Both the position numbers and the translations under genes were made by a program. From Bog-159 sp049520215 (GTDB lineage Bacteria > Acidobacteriota > Terriglobia > Bryobacterales > Bryobacteraceae): DNA of 64,000 nt. The stretch is from contig JBEKPZ010000009.1 in NCBI GenBank assembly GCA_049520215.1, forward strand, positions 1-64,000, given 5' to 3'. The notes beneath the pieces were generated by a model. The model worked only from the letters and a program-made list of their open reading frames with translations. It ran no database searches and was not told where the DNA came from. This document shows, piece by piece, positions 37,148 to 46,441 of the stretch (positions within the stretch are counted from its first letter, which is position 1; each line of letters starts with the position of its first letter).

Positions 37148-40135
37148 CCGTCTGTTACCCGCATCCAAATGCCGGTAATTCATAATCGCGTTGAACAGCA
37201 AAAAATAGCTCCCCGACGTCTCGTTGCGCCACATCGGATTGTTGGAGAACAGCACGATGTGTCCCTGCCCATGCGGAACATCCACCACCGCTGGCTTTTC
37301 CGCCAACTCCGAGCCTCCGTCCAGCAGGCCGCTCACCAGCAGATTCCCGACCTCCGCAAAGCGCACGATCACGCGCGGCAACTCGTTGGCCGGAGGAATC
37401 CGCCAGCCCGCATACGCCCGCGCTTCTTCCGGGACGTACAGTTCCTTTTCGCGCGGTGTGCGCTTCGGCTGCTTCTCGGGCGCAGCGTAGGGCCGGCCCT
37501 GGATCACATCCGGATCGGTCGCCGATCCCCTCCCACTCGACCGGCTCGCGCTATCTTCTCCGCCGCCGCCGAAGCCCAGGCTCACATTCAAAATGGGGTT
37601 CTCGCTGTAGTACAGGTACAGCTTTTCTCCGTATCCATATGCGATAGGGCTCTTGGCGTCCTCCACGCCCGCCAGCAGCACGTCCCCCGGGCACACCAGC
37701 TTCTGCGACGGCCGCAGCGAAACCGCGCGCGTCATCCCGCCCTCCACCGGCAGCGCCGCCGATTCGCCGACGGCTACCAGCAGGCCGCCCTCCCGCACAA
37801 AGCGTTCCAGGCTCGCCAAGCCGGAATATCCCAGACCGCCGCGAATGTCCTCGCTCGAATCCAGGCCCGAAGCGCCAAAACTGGGCGTCTCGGGCGTGCT
37901 CTTCCAGGGCATCGCATGGCCGCCCTGCATCGGAAGCCCCTGCACGGCCGACGCCAGATCGCGCACGAATGGCGGCACGATGACGACGTCAAATTGCTCC
38001 CGCAGATTCCCGGTTTCACGCACCTTGGTGTCGGCCAGGTAAGTGTAAGGAATCTTGAGCTGGTCCAGGGTGATGCGAAACCACCCGTCCTGCTGCGTGG
38101 ACGTCCAGTCGTGTAGCAACGCCACCCGCGGCGCTTCCAGCGCGTGCCGCGCTACGCTCAACTTGGCGTCCGTGGCGAACACGCTGATCCCCAGATCGCG
38201 CGCCGTGCCTTCGATCTGCCCGCGGTCCGCATTGGCGATCACGAAAGTGCCGCGATTGAATTTCCGGCCCTCGGCCTCGAACGGTTCTTCGGCGGCCTCC
38301 ATGGCCACGTTCGCCAGCCGGAACCGGAAGGTGGCCAGCGCGCTATCCGCATTGTTGTTGACCAGGTACGTGGTGTGCCCGGCCCCCTGCATGCCGCCCG
38401 CCGCGCGGATCTCACCCGTGAGCTTGGCCATCGGTATGTCGAGCACGGATGTGTCCGTCACCCGCACGGTCTTCACGTTCGCCAGCGCGCCCAGAGTCCA
38501 GCCCGTGTCGTCATAAGGCCGCGGATCTTTGGTGCTGAAGTACTGTGTGTCGAGCAGCGTGTCGGCCAGTCGGCTGTAAGGCTGATCCATGCGGATGACG
38601 TAGCTGCCCGCCGGAAACTTCACCGTCGTCGTGGTCGACGCGTCCTTCGGCTTGTCCGCCGCCGGCTTCTCATCCGCCGCCTTCTTCTCTTCCGCCGCCT
38701 TCGCAGGACCGCCGATAGCCGCGCTTTCCACGTTCGGCACCGCCGCCGAGAAAGCCTTGTCCGCCCGCGAAATCTCGATCCCCTGCGATCGCAGCACATT
38801 CAGCAATACCGCCTGGTCGCCCGCCCGCGCATCGTCCCCGGGCAGCACCCACGCCGCCGGACCTTCCGTGCGCGCTTTGTCCACCGCGCGCCGGCTCTTC
38901 AAATAGAAGTTCTGCAGGTACTCCTGCCCGTGTGACGCCACGTTGTAAAGGCCCAGCAGCAGCCCGCTCTGCTGCAGGTTGATGTTGTCGCGCGCCGACC
39001 ACTTCACCTTGGCCAAAGGCGGGTTCGGCCGAAACCATTCCCTGCTCGTCGAATTCGCTGGCAGCGTGCGCACCTGCGTGTCCGCGCCGCGGTTGCCGAA
39101 GGTCTCATAGAACCGGCCGATCGCGTTGTGGCCGGTCGCCGCCCAGATCAGGTAATTCGGCGCCCATCCGTCGTAGAAGCCGTGCGTCCAGACCCCCACC
39201 ACGCCGCGCCGCGTCAGCTCCTCCACTTCGTAATACGCCAGGCGCTGCCATTCGCTGCTGACGATCGGGTCGAGCCACGCATTGTAAGGCCCCGTGCCGG
39301 TGGAGATGTAAAGGTAGGGGATGGACTCATGCAGGTCGTGCATCACCGTCGCGTGCCAATCCAGATACGTCTTGGTGACGTTCTTCGAAAGCGCCAACGA
39401 AAGCGTAATGCCATCGCGATTGTTGTCGTGCGAGACATAGTGTCCCCACCACACCAGCGGGTATGGCATCGCATCGGGATGATGCTTGCCGTACATGTAG
39501 ACGTCCACGAAGCGGTCGCGCCCATCCGTCTCGATGACCGGCGTCAGCAGTACAATCGAATTCTTGCGCACGGTCTGGATCAGCGGCGTCTCTTCCACCG
39601 CCAGCCGGTAGGCCAGTTCCATCAGCATTTCGGGCGAACCGGATTCGGGCGAGTGAATGCTGCCATCGGCCCAATAAATGGGTTTTCCTTGCTGGATCAG
39701 CGCTTGCGCCTCGGTCTCGCTCAGGCCGCGCGGGTCAGCCAGGCGCGCCGTGATCTGCCGGTATTGGTCGAGGTTCTGAATGGTGGCCTCATCCGCGATC
39801 GCCACCAGAATCATTTCTCGCCCTTCCTCGCTCGTGCCCATGGAAAACACCCGCACGCGCGGGCTGCGGCTGGCCAGCAGGCGCATGTAGCCGTTGATCT
39901 GCTCCACGTGGTCCAGCACGTCCGGCGCGCCGATAATGTGCCCCAGGTATGTGTCCGGCGCGGGCACGCAGGAGTTCCACGGCAGGTGATCGACCAGTTC
40001 AGTGGAGAAGTAAGCCTCGGTCGTGGCTTTGCGGATGGCGGCGGTGTACGCGCTGTCGTCCTTCATCTCGCACGCGTAGGCGGAAGACGCCGCCAACGCC
40101 ATAGCGGCAGCCGCCAGTACAACTCGCTCAGTCAT
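37136..40135 (-). CDS. Secreted M14-family zinc carboxypeptidase
   Basis: 999 residues with a signal peptide (VVLAAAAMALAASSAYAC). The M14 catalytic domain occupies ~50-400. The first zinc ligands H and E are in GSIHSPESGSPE, an Arg/Asn-rich loop is in YVSHDNNRDG, and the third His is in DLHESIPY. The following ~600 residues are beta-rich with a low-complexity Lys/Ala/Glu-rich linker near 505-525 (KAAEEKKAADEKPAADKPKD). It probably degrades peptides in the periplasm. The C-terminus and stop lie in an intergenic repeat, so the protein end has been reset by the repeat. Confidence 0.88.
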   Translation of the reverse strand: MTERVVLAAAAMALAASSAYACEMKDDSAYTAAIRKATTEAYFSTELVDHLPWNSCVPAPDTYLGHIIGAPDVLDHVEQINGYMRLLASRSPRVRVFSMGTSEEGREMILVAIADEATIQNLDQYRQITARLADPRGLSETEAQALIQQGKPIYWADGSIHSPESGSPEMLMELAYRLAVEETPLIQTVRKNSIVLLTPVIETDGRDRFVDVYMYGKHHPDAMPYPLVWWGHYVSHDNNRDGITLSLALSKNVTKTYLDWHATVMHDLHESIPYLYISTGTGPYNAWLDPIVSSEWQRLAYYEVEELTRRGVVGVWTHGFYDGWAPNYLIWAATGHNAIGRFYETFGNRGADTQVRTLPANSTSREWFRPNPPLAKVKWSARDNINLQQSGLLLGLYNVASHGQEYLQNFYLKSRRAVDKARTEGPAAWVLPGDDARAGDQAVLLNVLRSQGIEISRADKAFSAAVPNVESAAIGGPAKAAEEKKAADEKPAADKPKDASTTTTVKFPAGSYVIRMDQPYSRLADTLLDTQYFSTKDPRPYDDTGWTLGALANVKTVRVTDTSVLDIPMAKLTGEIRAAGGMQGAGHTTYLVNNNADSALATFRFRLANVAMEAAEEPFEAEGRKFNRGTFVIANADRGQIEGTARDLGISVFATDAKLSVARHALEAPRVALLHDWTSTQQDGWFRITLDQLKIPYTYLADTKVRETGNLREQFDVVIVPPFVRDLASAVQGLPMQGGHAMPWKSTPETPSFGASGLDSSEDIRGGLGYSGLASLERFVREGGLLVAVGESAALPVEGGMTRAVSLRPSQKLVCPGDVLLAGVEDAKSPIAYGYGEKLYLYYSENPILNVSLGFGGGGEDSASRSSGRGSATDPDVIQGRPYAAPEKQPKRTPREKELYVPEEARAYAGWRIPPANELPRVIVRFAEVGNLLVSGLLDGGSELAEKPAVVDVPHGQGHIVLFSNNPMWRNETSGSYFLLFNAIMNYRHLDAGNRRKAD

Positions 40136-40177
40136 ATCTTGCTACCTATATCACAATCACCAGTGGGCCAGGCCCTC

Positions 40178-40219
40178 GTGGGGCAGGCTCTCAGCCTGCG
40201 GCGGCCTCTCAGGCCGCCT
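40178..40219 (+). repeat. GTGGGGC twin-hairpin repeat
   Basis: Near-identical to the copy at 26109 in both stems (CAGGCTCTCAGCCTG and GGCGGCCTCTCAGGCCGCC). It lies just upstream of the M14 peptidase gene start. Confidence 0.88.
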
Positions 40220-40675
40220 CCTTTGGTGCGGCGATGCTGCTCTGTGGGCGGGCTCTCTTCCCGCAACAGATGCGCGTTCTTGGCGGGATCTCGGTGACAC
40301 CCCTCCGCCAATAAATATCTCCCTATCCATCAATCGCTTGCCGCCCTTGCCCCGCCTTCTGCGCGCACTCTCGTGCTTCGCTGGAAATAGGGAGCCTGCT
40401 TCCATGTTGCCCGATCCCCACCCAACCCGCCCCAACCACGCATTCCGGCGCTGGGTTCACCGCCGCCGCCTCCGTTCAACCGGACGGCGTCCACCGCGCC
40501 ACGTCGGCAATTGCCTTGGCTCGTCCACTCTTTCTTGCGAGCCGCTCACCCGTGCCCACCCGCCTGCAACGAATTACCTACTCCTGCAGGAGGAGCCGGA
40601 ATCTCCAACGCGCACGCATCTTCTTGGTCCCGGATGCAACAGCATCCTCCCCAAAATCTCGCACTCTTTCGCCGG

Positions 40676-40827
40676 CCATGCCCATTTTCACCCCCTCACG
40701 GGGGGCCGAGCGCCCCTCACACCTCATTTTCGCTCGTCTGGACCGGCCCGCCAAGATCGGGCGCAACCGGCCCTGCCTCTGCGCCAGCGGCCCGAAACCC
40801 AAGCCTTGCCGTATGCCAACTCACTGA
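40676..40827 (+). pseudogene. Possible SEC-C motif mini-protein or remnant
   Basis: A frame from ATG at 40678 gives about 49 residues ending IGRNRPCLCASGPKPKPCR-MPTH. SEC-C motifs read IGRNDPCPCGSGKKYKxCC, so the spacing C-x-C-x8-C and the IGRN start are kept, while the last ligand position holds Arg and two glycines are altered. It may be a decayed zinc-binding tail or an intact small protein with a weakened site. Chance similarity cannot be excluded. Confidence 0.3.
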
Positions 40828-40989
40828 TTTCAAAAGCCAAATGGTTCGCTTGTCCAGAATCGCAGGACTTCGAAACGCTGCGCCCAATGCACAATCCCGC
40901 AAAAAAGCACAACCACCAGTCACCAGCCGCCAACCACCAGCCACGCCGCGCGACGCGCGGCTAGCGCGCCCCGGCGTTAAGCTAATGTC

Positions 40990-41871
40990 TTGGAAACCCT
41001 CTTCTCCCCAGCGCAGTCCAGCCGCTGGTCCCGCGCCATGGATGCCTGGCGCCCCACCCTGCGCTACTGCATGCAGACCGAGGTGCACGTCTACGCCTTG
41101 GCCGTCGCCGCCAGCCTCCTGCTCTCGTTCTATCCCTTTCTCAATGTCATGCTCTCCTTCTGCCGCGGCGTGCTTCGCTGGCCAGCCGCTGTGGACGCCA
41201 TCTACCTCGCCATGAACGACGTGCTCCCCGGCGACCTGGGCGCATTCCTCCAGCGCAATCTGCCCTTGCGCGGCCCGTTTCAGCCCGTCGCCATGTTGCT
41301 GCTCCTGGTAACCGCCAACGGCGTCTTCGAACCCCTGGAAGTCGCCCTCAACCGTGCCTGGGGCGTCACCCGCAACCGCTCCTACCTCCGCAACCAGCTG
41401 GTCAGCCTCGGCATGATCTTTCTGTGCGGCGGTCTGGCGCTGCTCTCGCTGGTCCTCACCGGCATGAACGCCCAATGGGTGCGCGGCGTGACCGGCTCCC
41501 ACGCCCACTTGGAATTGTGGGTGAAGCTCCTGATCTTCAAGGTGGCCGCCATCCCCATCGGCATCGTGGTATTGTTCCTGATCTACTGGATCTTGCCGAA
41601 CCGCCGCATCCCGGCCGCCCGCGTGGCCCCCGTGGCGATTCTGGCGGGGCTGGTGCTGGAGGCCCTGAAGTACGTGTTCCTGCTGATCTGGCCGCTCCTG
41701 CACGTCAAGCTGGAGCGCGAGTACGGCGTCTTTCGCAACTCCGCCACCATCCTGATCTGGGGTTTCGCTTCCGCCATGATCGTCCTGGCCGCCGCGCAAT
41801 GGGCCGCCCGTAGGGAGAGTCAAAATGAGCACCGATTGGAAGAAGGATTGGAAAAAGATAGCGCGCGCTAA
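40990..41871 (+). CDS. YihY/BrkB family inner-membrane protein
   Basis: 293 residues, six hydrophobic segments in the pattern of YihY/BrkB (AVAASLLLSFYPFLNVMLSF; PVAMLLLLVTANGVFEPLEV; LVSLGMIFLCGGLALLSLVL; AIPIGIVVLFLIYWILPNRR; ATILIWGFASAMIVLAAAQW). The family was once called RNase BN and is now regarded as a putative transporter or virulence factor. The TTG at 40990 lacks a good SD; an ATG at 41038 (MDAWRPTLRY) is a reasonable alternative. Its last 47 bases overlap the gatC-like gene, an unusually long overlap. Confidence 0.85.
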   Translation: METLFSPAQSSRWSRAMDAWRPTLRYCMQTEVHVYALAVAASLLLSFYPFLNVMLSFCRGVLRWPAAVDAIYLAMNDVLPGDLGAFLQRNLPLRGPFQPVAMLLLLVTANGVFEPLEVALNRAWGVTRNRSYLRNQLVSLGMIFLCGGLALLSLVLTGMNAQWVRGVTGSHAHLELWVKLLIFKVAAIPIGIVVLFLIYWILPNRRIPAARVAPVAILAGLVLEALKYVFLLIWPLLHVKLEREYGVFRNSATILIWGFASAMIVLAAAQWAARRESQNEHRLEEGLEKDSAR

Positions 41872-42040
41872 CGGCCTGGCCATTCCCGACGCCGCCCTGG
41901 AGCGCATCGCGCAATCGCTCGACACCCTGGAAGCGGACTTCCGCCCGCTGATGCGCGCCCTCCCGCCGGAGACCGAACCGGCCCTCGCCTTCCGCGCCGA
42001 ACTGAGCCACGACCGTAAGGGAGTGGAGGATCTCGCGTGA
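41825..42040 (+). CDS. GatC-like small subunit
   Basis: 71 residues. The pattern of a helical N-terminus and L-D-T-L-E-A-D-F-R-P-L followed by PPETEPALAF is like GatC-type accessory subunits, which stabilise amidase subunits of tRNA amidotransferase. It overlaps the BrkB gene by 47 bases and the amidase gene by four (GTGA). The C-terminal residues SHDRKGVEDL are encoded by a GAGCCGCGACCG-family repeat, so the tail is probably not ancestral. Without gatB nearby, it may serve a stand-alone amidase. Confidence 0.65.
   Translation: MSTDWKKDWKKIARANGLAIPDAALERIAQSLDTLEADFRPLMRALPPETEPALAFRAELSHDRKGVEDLA
42004..42027 (+). repeat. GAGCCGCGACCG-family repeat inside coding sequence
   Basis: GAGCCACGACCGTAAGGGAG plus TGGA, differing at a single base from the intergenic word GAGCCGCGACCGTAAGGGA. 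It is translated as the C-terminus of the GatC-like protein. Confidence 0.7.
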
Positions 42041-43413
42041 CGCTGCTCGAAGCCGCCGCCGCGCTGCGACGGCGCGAAATCTCCTCCGCGGAACTGACCG
42101 CCGCCGCCCTCCAGCGCATCGAGCGCCTCAATCCCTCCACCAACGCCATGCAAACCGTGATGGCCGACGCTGCCCGCGAGCAAGCCAAACAGGCCGACGA
42201 AGAACTGGCGCGCGGCGAAGACCGCGGTCCCCTGCATGGCATTCCCGTCGCGGTCAAAGACCTCTTCTCGACCAAAGGCGTGCGCACCACCGGCGGCTCA
42301 AGCCTGTTCGCGGATCATGTCCCGGACCACGATGCCGCCGTCGTCGAATCGCTATGCGCCGGCGGCGCGGTGCTGGTTGGCAAGACCGGCATGCACGAGT
42401 TAGCCTACGGCATCACTTCCAGCAATCCGCACTTCGGCGCGATCCGTAACCCGTGGGATCGGGACCGCATCCCAGGCGGCTCCAGCGGTGGATCGGCCGC
42501 CGCCGTCGCTGCAGGCATGGTCTCGATGGCCATGGGCAGCGACACCGGTGGTTCCATTCGCATCCCCGCTTCCTTCTGCGGAGTGGTCGGATTGAAGCCC
42601 ACCTACGGCCGCGTCAGCCGTTACGGCACAATGCCGCTGGGCTTCTCGCTCGACCATATGGGCCAGCTCACCCGCTCGGTCCGCGACGCCGGCGCCGTGC
42701 TCAATATAATCGCCGGCTACGATCCTCGCGACGACACATCTTCCCGCCGCCCCGTCGAGAACTACGTGCCGGATATCGAGCCCACCATCCGCGGCCTGCG
42801 CATCGGCCTCCCGGAGAACTTCTACTTCGAACGCCTCGACCCGGACGTGGACGCCGCCGTGCGCGCCGCCTTCCATGCCGCCGAATCGCACGGCGCCGAA
42901 ATCGTCCCGCTGCGCGTGCCGGATATCGCCGCCCTCAACACCGTGGCGCGCGTCATCCTGCTGGCGGAAGCCTCCGCCCTGCTCGAGCCGCACCTGGAGC
43001 AGCGCGATCGCTTCGGCCCCGACGTGCTGGCCCTGCTCGATCAGGGCCGCTTGCTCCCAGCCACCGATTACATCAACGCGCAGCGCTTGCGCCGCGCCAT
43101 GCAGCGCCAATTCGCGGACCTGTGGTCGCGCGTGGATTGCCTGTTCACCCCCACCACCCCCATCACCGCGCCGCGCATCGGCGAGACAGCCACCACCATC
43201 GGCGGCCAAAGCCAAGATGTGCGGCTGGCTACCACCCGCCTGGTGCGCGCCATCAACGCGCTGGGCTTGCCTGCCGTGTCCGTTCCGTGCGGCGCGGATC
43301 GCCGCGGCCTGCCCATCGGCCTGCAGATCGTGGGCCAGCCCTTCGCCGAAGCCCTCATTCTGCGCGTCGCGCAGGCGCTGGTCCCGGCGGAGGTCCCTGT
43401 ACCCCGTCTATAA
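42037..43413 (+). CDS. Amidase signature family enzyme (GatA-like)
   Basis: 458 residues. The Ser-cisSer-Lys triad is visible: Lys in GIPVAVKDLFSTKG, the cis-Ser in PGGSSGGSAAAVAAG, and the nucleophile Ser in GSDTGGSIRIPASFCG. The general layout matches GatA and related amidases that hydrolyse amides or deliver ammonia to Glu/Asp-tRNA. The overlapping GatC-like gene argues for a GatCA-type pair, but no GatB is present in the window and TFTPTTP-like ends occur also in catabolic amidases. GTG 42037 overlaps the gatC stop. Confidence 0.88.
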   Translation: MTLLEAAAALRRREISSAELTAAALQRIERLNPSTNAMQTVMADAAREQAKQADEELARGEDRGPLHGIPVAVKDLFSTKGVRTTGGSSLFADHVPDHDAAVVESLCAGGAVLVGKTGMHELAYGITSSNPHFGAIRNPWDRDRIPGGSSGGSAAAVAAGMVSMAMGSDTGGSIRIPASFCGVVGLKPTYGRVSRYGTMPLGFSLDHMGQLTRSVRDAGAVLNIIAGYDPRDDTSSRRPVENYVPDIEPTIRGLRIGLPENFYFERLDPDVDAAVRAAFHAAESHGAEIVPLRVPDIAALNTVARVILLAEASALLEPHLEQRDRFGPDVLALLDQGRLLPATDYINAQRLRRAMQRQFADLWSRVDCLFTPTTPITAPRIGETATTIGGQSQDVRLATTRLVRAINALGLPAVSVPCGADRRGLPIGLQIVGQPFAEALILRVAQALVPAEVPVPRL

Positions 43414-43420
43414 TCACCAC

Positions 43421-44734
43421 ATGGAAATTACCCGACGCACTTTACTGCAAGCCGGCGCGCTGCTCGCCGCCGCTGCGCCCTCCGCCCGTCCCGCTCCCAG
43501 CGACCGCATCGCAGTCGGGGTGATCGGAACGGGTGCGCGTGGGCAGGAGTTGATGGACGCGCTCCAGCAGCATCCGCAGGCCGAAATCGTGGGCCTCGTC
43601 GATGCCTACAAAGGGCGCCTCGATCGCGCCCTCAGCCGCGTCAAGGGCGGCGCCGGCCGCGCCAAGATCTACCCAACGCATCGCGAATTGCTGGCGGAAA
43701 AATCCATCGACGCCGTGGTCGTCGCCATCCCCGACCATCTCCACAAGGCTGTCGTGGTGGACGCCCTGCGCGCGGGCAAGGACGTCTATTGCGAGAAGCC
43801 CCTGACCTATACCCCTGCCGAAGGTCTGGAGATCATTGCCGCGGCTGCCGCCGGCCGGCGCATCGTCCAAGTGGGCAGCCAGGGAGTCAGTTCCGACCTG
43901 GAAACCAAGGCCAAGAAAATGATCCAGGCCGGCAAACTCGGCCGCATCACCATGATTCATGCGGCCATCAATCGCAATACCGCATCCGGCGCTTGGATTT
44001 ATCCCATCCCGCCGGACGCCTCTCCGGAAACCGTGAACTGGGCCATGTTCCAGGGTTCCGCGTCCCCGCGCCCCTTCAGCCTGGAACGCTTCTTTCGCTG
44101 GCGCTGCTACCAGGAATACTCGGGCGGCATCGCCACCGATCTCTTCGTCCACCTGTGCACCGCCGTCAACTTCCTGATGGACGCCAAAATGCCCGCCCGC
44201 GCCATGGCCATGGGCGAGTTGTATCGCTGGAAGGAAAGCCGCGATGTGCCCGACACGCTCAACGCCATCCTGGAGTATCCCGAGGGCTTTACCGTGAACC
44301 TCAGCTCGTCGTTCAATAACGAGTTGAATGCCGAAGCCGCCTTCCAGGTGCTCGGCACCGAAGGCAGCCTCACCATCGGCGGCGACGGTCTGGTCTTCTA
44401 CCCGGAGAACGCCGTCGAAGATAACCGCTGGATCGTGGACGCCTGGGCGCAGCCGCTCGAAGACGCCTATTACAAGGACCCCAAGGTGATCGCCGCGGAA
44501 GTCGAGCCGGCCAAGCGCCCCCGCAAAGCGCCCGAGCATTTCAAAGACGAGGGACCCGAACCAACGGTCGCGCACTTCGGCCATTTCTTCGATTCCATCC
44601 GCTCGCGCCAGCCCTATTGGGAGAATGAAGTCGCCGGCCACCATGCCGCCGCCTGCGCCCATATGATCAACCTTTCCGCGCAAGACCGCCGCCTGGTCGC
44701 CTGGGACTTCGCCAAAGACCTGATCGCCGTGTAG
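43421..44734 (+). CDS. Exported Gfo/Idh/MocA oxidoreductase with Tat-type signal
   Basis: 437 residues from ATG 43421. The N-terminus MEITRRTLLQAGALLAAAAP is a twin-arginine signal, so the enzyme is folded with its NAD(P) and exported. The Rossmann motif is GVIGTGARGQELMDAL, the EKP motif is YCEKPLTYTPAEG, and the C-terminal half includes GGIATDLFVHLCTAVNFLMD with the catalytic-type Asp/His. Tat-exported family members in Acidobacteria and Planctomycetes process sugars in the periplasm. It follows the amidase by 7 bases and is likely in the same transcript. Confidence 0.92.
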   Translation: MEITRRTLLQAGALLAAAAPSARPAPSDRIAVGVIGTGARGQELMDALQQHPQAEIVGLVDAYKGRLDRALSRVKGGAGRAKIYPTHRELLAEKSIDAVVVAIPDHLHKAVVVDALRAGKDVYCEKPLTYTPAEGLEIIAAAAAGRRIVQVGSQGVSSDLETKAKKMIQAGKLGRITMIHAAINRNTASGAWIYPIPPDASPETVNWAMFQGSASPRPFSLERFFRWRCYQEYSGGIATDLFVHLCTAVNFLMDAKMPARAMAMGELYRWKESRDVPDTLNAILEYPEGFTVNLSSSFNNELNAEAAFQVLGTEGSLTIGGDGLVFYPENAVEDNRWIVDAWAQPLEDAYYKDPKVIAAEVEPAKRPRKAPEHFKDEGPEPTVAHFGHFFDSIRSRQPYWENEVAGHHAAACAHMINLSAQDRRLVAWDFAKDLIAV

Positions 44735-44747
44735 CGAGGCAGGCGCC

Positions 44748-45780
44748 ATGAAACCGCGAAGACCAGCCAAGCGACCGGATCGAGCGGTGGCCCCAGCCCA
44801 AGAGCCAGCCGCATTGCTGGCCGACTTGCGGGAGTTGATCCTGCACGCCCGCGAAGGCGTGGCGCGGGCCGTGGACTCGGGGCTCACTACCCTGTACTGG
44901 CACGTGGGCCGGCGCATCCGGCAAGACATCCTGAAGGAAGCGCGGGCGGACTACGGAGCGCAGGTCGTGTCCGCACTGAGTGCACAATTATCCGCCGAGT
45001 TCGGACGCGGCTTCTCGCGGCGCAATCTCTTCAACATGGTGCGCTTTGCCGAGGTCTTCCCGGATCCCCGAATTGTGCAGCCATTGGCTGCACAATTGAG
45101 TTGGACCCACTTCTCGCTCATTATCTACCTGGACGACCCGCTCCAGCGCGACTTCTACGCCGAGATGTGCCGCATTGAGGGCTGGAACAAGCGCACGCTG
45201 GGAAAAAAGATCGGCTCTATGCTCTTCGAGCGCACAGCACTGTCGCGCAAGCCGGAAAAGCTCGCGGCGATGGAACTCAAACAATTGCGCGAGGAAGACA
45301 AACTCACCCCCGATCTGGTCTTCCGCGATCCCTATCTCCTCGATTTCCTCGGATTGAAAGACACTTACGCGGAGAAGGATCTGGAAGCGGCCATCCTCCG
45401 GGAGATGGAGGCGTTCATCCTCGAACTCGGCGTGGGGTTCTGCTTCGTGGCACGCCAGCAGAGGATGCAAATCGAAGCTCCGCCGCTTGATCGCGATTGA
45501 GCTGAAGCTCGGCAAGTTCGAGGCGGCGGATAAAGGCCAGATGGAGCTCTATCTGGGCTGGCTCAAGCGGTATGCTTGCGAGCCGGACGAGGCCGAACCT
45601 CCGGGCATGATCCTTTGCGCAGGCAAAAGCGAGGAACACATCGCGCTGCTTGAGATTCAAAAGAGCGGCATTCACGTGGCCAGCTACTGGGCCGATGCGC
45701 TGCCGAGGAAGGAACTGGAGCGCAAACTCCACGAGGCCGTGCGCCTGGCCCGTGCGCGCCTGGAGGCAGCCAAGGACTGA
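44748..45780 (+). pseudogene. YhcG/DUF1016-type PD-(D/E)xK nuclease, disrupted by deletion and frameshift
   Basis: The first frame (44748-45500) has the DUF1016 N-terminal domain (TTLYWHVGRRIRQDIL, FSRRNLFNMVRFAEVF, SWTHFSLIIYLDDP, YAEMCRIEGWNKRTL) and enters the nuclease domain (LLDFLGL ... AILREMEAFILELGVGFCFV), ending out of frame at 45500. The second frame (45487-45780) picks up LIAIELKLGKFEAADKGQME and continues to the normal end (HVASYWADALPRKEL). About 15 residues between RMQI and KLRRL are missing; these normally include the catalytic Asp of a yLDLLFYH-like strand. The enzyme must be inactive. YhcG proteins are restriction-linked and phage-linked nucleases. Confidence 0.82.
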
Positions 45781-45823
45781 GCGCAAGGCCTGCTCGCCCC
45801 GCCGTGCGATACTAAAAGAAAGG

Positions 45824-46441
45824 ATGCCAGCCACCAGCCAGATCCCGGATGAAACCGCGGTCCTCCTGCAGGCTCGCGAAGGCGACGCCAAGGCCTTCTC
45901 GGAATTGGTGCGCCGTTACGAGAACAAGATCTTCCGCCTGGCCATGCACATCACCCAGAACCGCGAAGACGCCGAAGACGTCTTGCAGGAGACCTTCCTC
46001 AAAGCCTACGAGCACCTCGATCAGTTCCAGGGCAATTCGAAGTTCTATACCTGGATCGTGCGCATCGCCGTCAACCAGGCGCTGATGAAACTGCGCAAGC
46101 GCAAGACCGATAAAACCGTGTCGATGGACGAAACCATCGACACCGGCGAGGACACCGTGGCGCGCGAAATTGCCGCCTGGGACGAGAACCCGGAGCAGCG
46201 CTACTCCCGCGAGGAGATGAGCCAGATTCTCAACACCGCCGTGGATAGCCTGACACCGCCCTATCGCGCGGTTTTCGTGCTGCGGGATATCGAAGAGCTC
46301 TCTACCGAAGAAACCGCCGAGGCCCTCGATTTGTCCATCCCGGCGGTCAAGAGCCGGCTGTTGCGCGCGCGCCTCCAACTCCGCGATAAGTTGACCCGTT
46401 TCTTCAAGCATAAGGAGGATGACGCCTTTGCTTACATGTAA
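45824..46441 (+). CDS. ECF-subfamily RNA polymerase sigma factor
   Basis: 205 residues from ATG 45824 (AAAGGA just upstream). Region 2 is clear: LVRRYENKIFRLAMHITQNR, EDAEDVLQETFLKAYEHLDQ, FYTWIVRIAVNQAL. Region 4 is LTPPYRAVFVLRDIEELSTE ... SIPAVKSRLLRARLQLRDKL. There is a 45-residue linker between them (VSMDETIDTGEDTVAREIAA). ECF sigmas direct transcription of envelope or stress genes and are held by an anti-sigma factor, here encoded by the overlapping next gene. The targets are unknown. Confidence 0.94.
   Translation: MPATSQIPDETAVLLQAREGDAKAFSELVRRYENKIFRLAMHITQNREDAEDVLQETFLKAYEHLDQFQGNSKFYTWIVRIAVNQALMKLRKRKTDKTVSMDETIDTGEDTVAREIAAWDENPEQRYSREEMSQILNTAVDSLTPPYRAVFVLRDIEELSTEETAEALDLSIPAVKSRLLRARLQLRDKLTRFFKHKEDDAFAYM

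Larger units (their letters stand above)
40136..40989. other. Long gene-poor spacer with a repeat and a SEC-C-like remnant
   Basis: About 850 bases. 40178-40219 is a GTGGGGC twin-hairpin unit (GTGGGGCAGGCTCTCAGCCT, GGCGGCCTCTCAGGCCGCC). At about 40755-40812 one plus frame reads IGRNRPCLCASGPKPKPC, resembling a SEC-C zinc motif. The rest is C-rich and shows no convincing gene on either strand. Confidence 0.6.
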
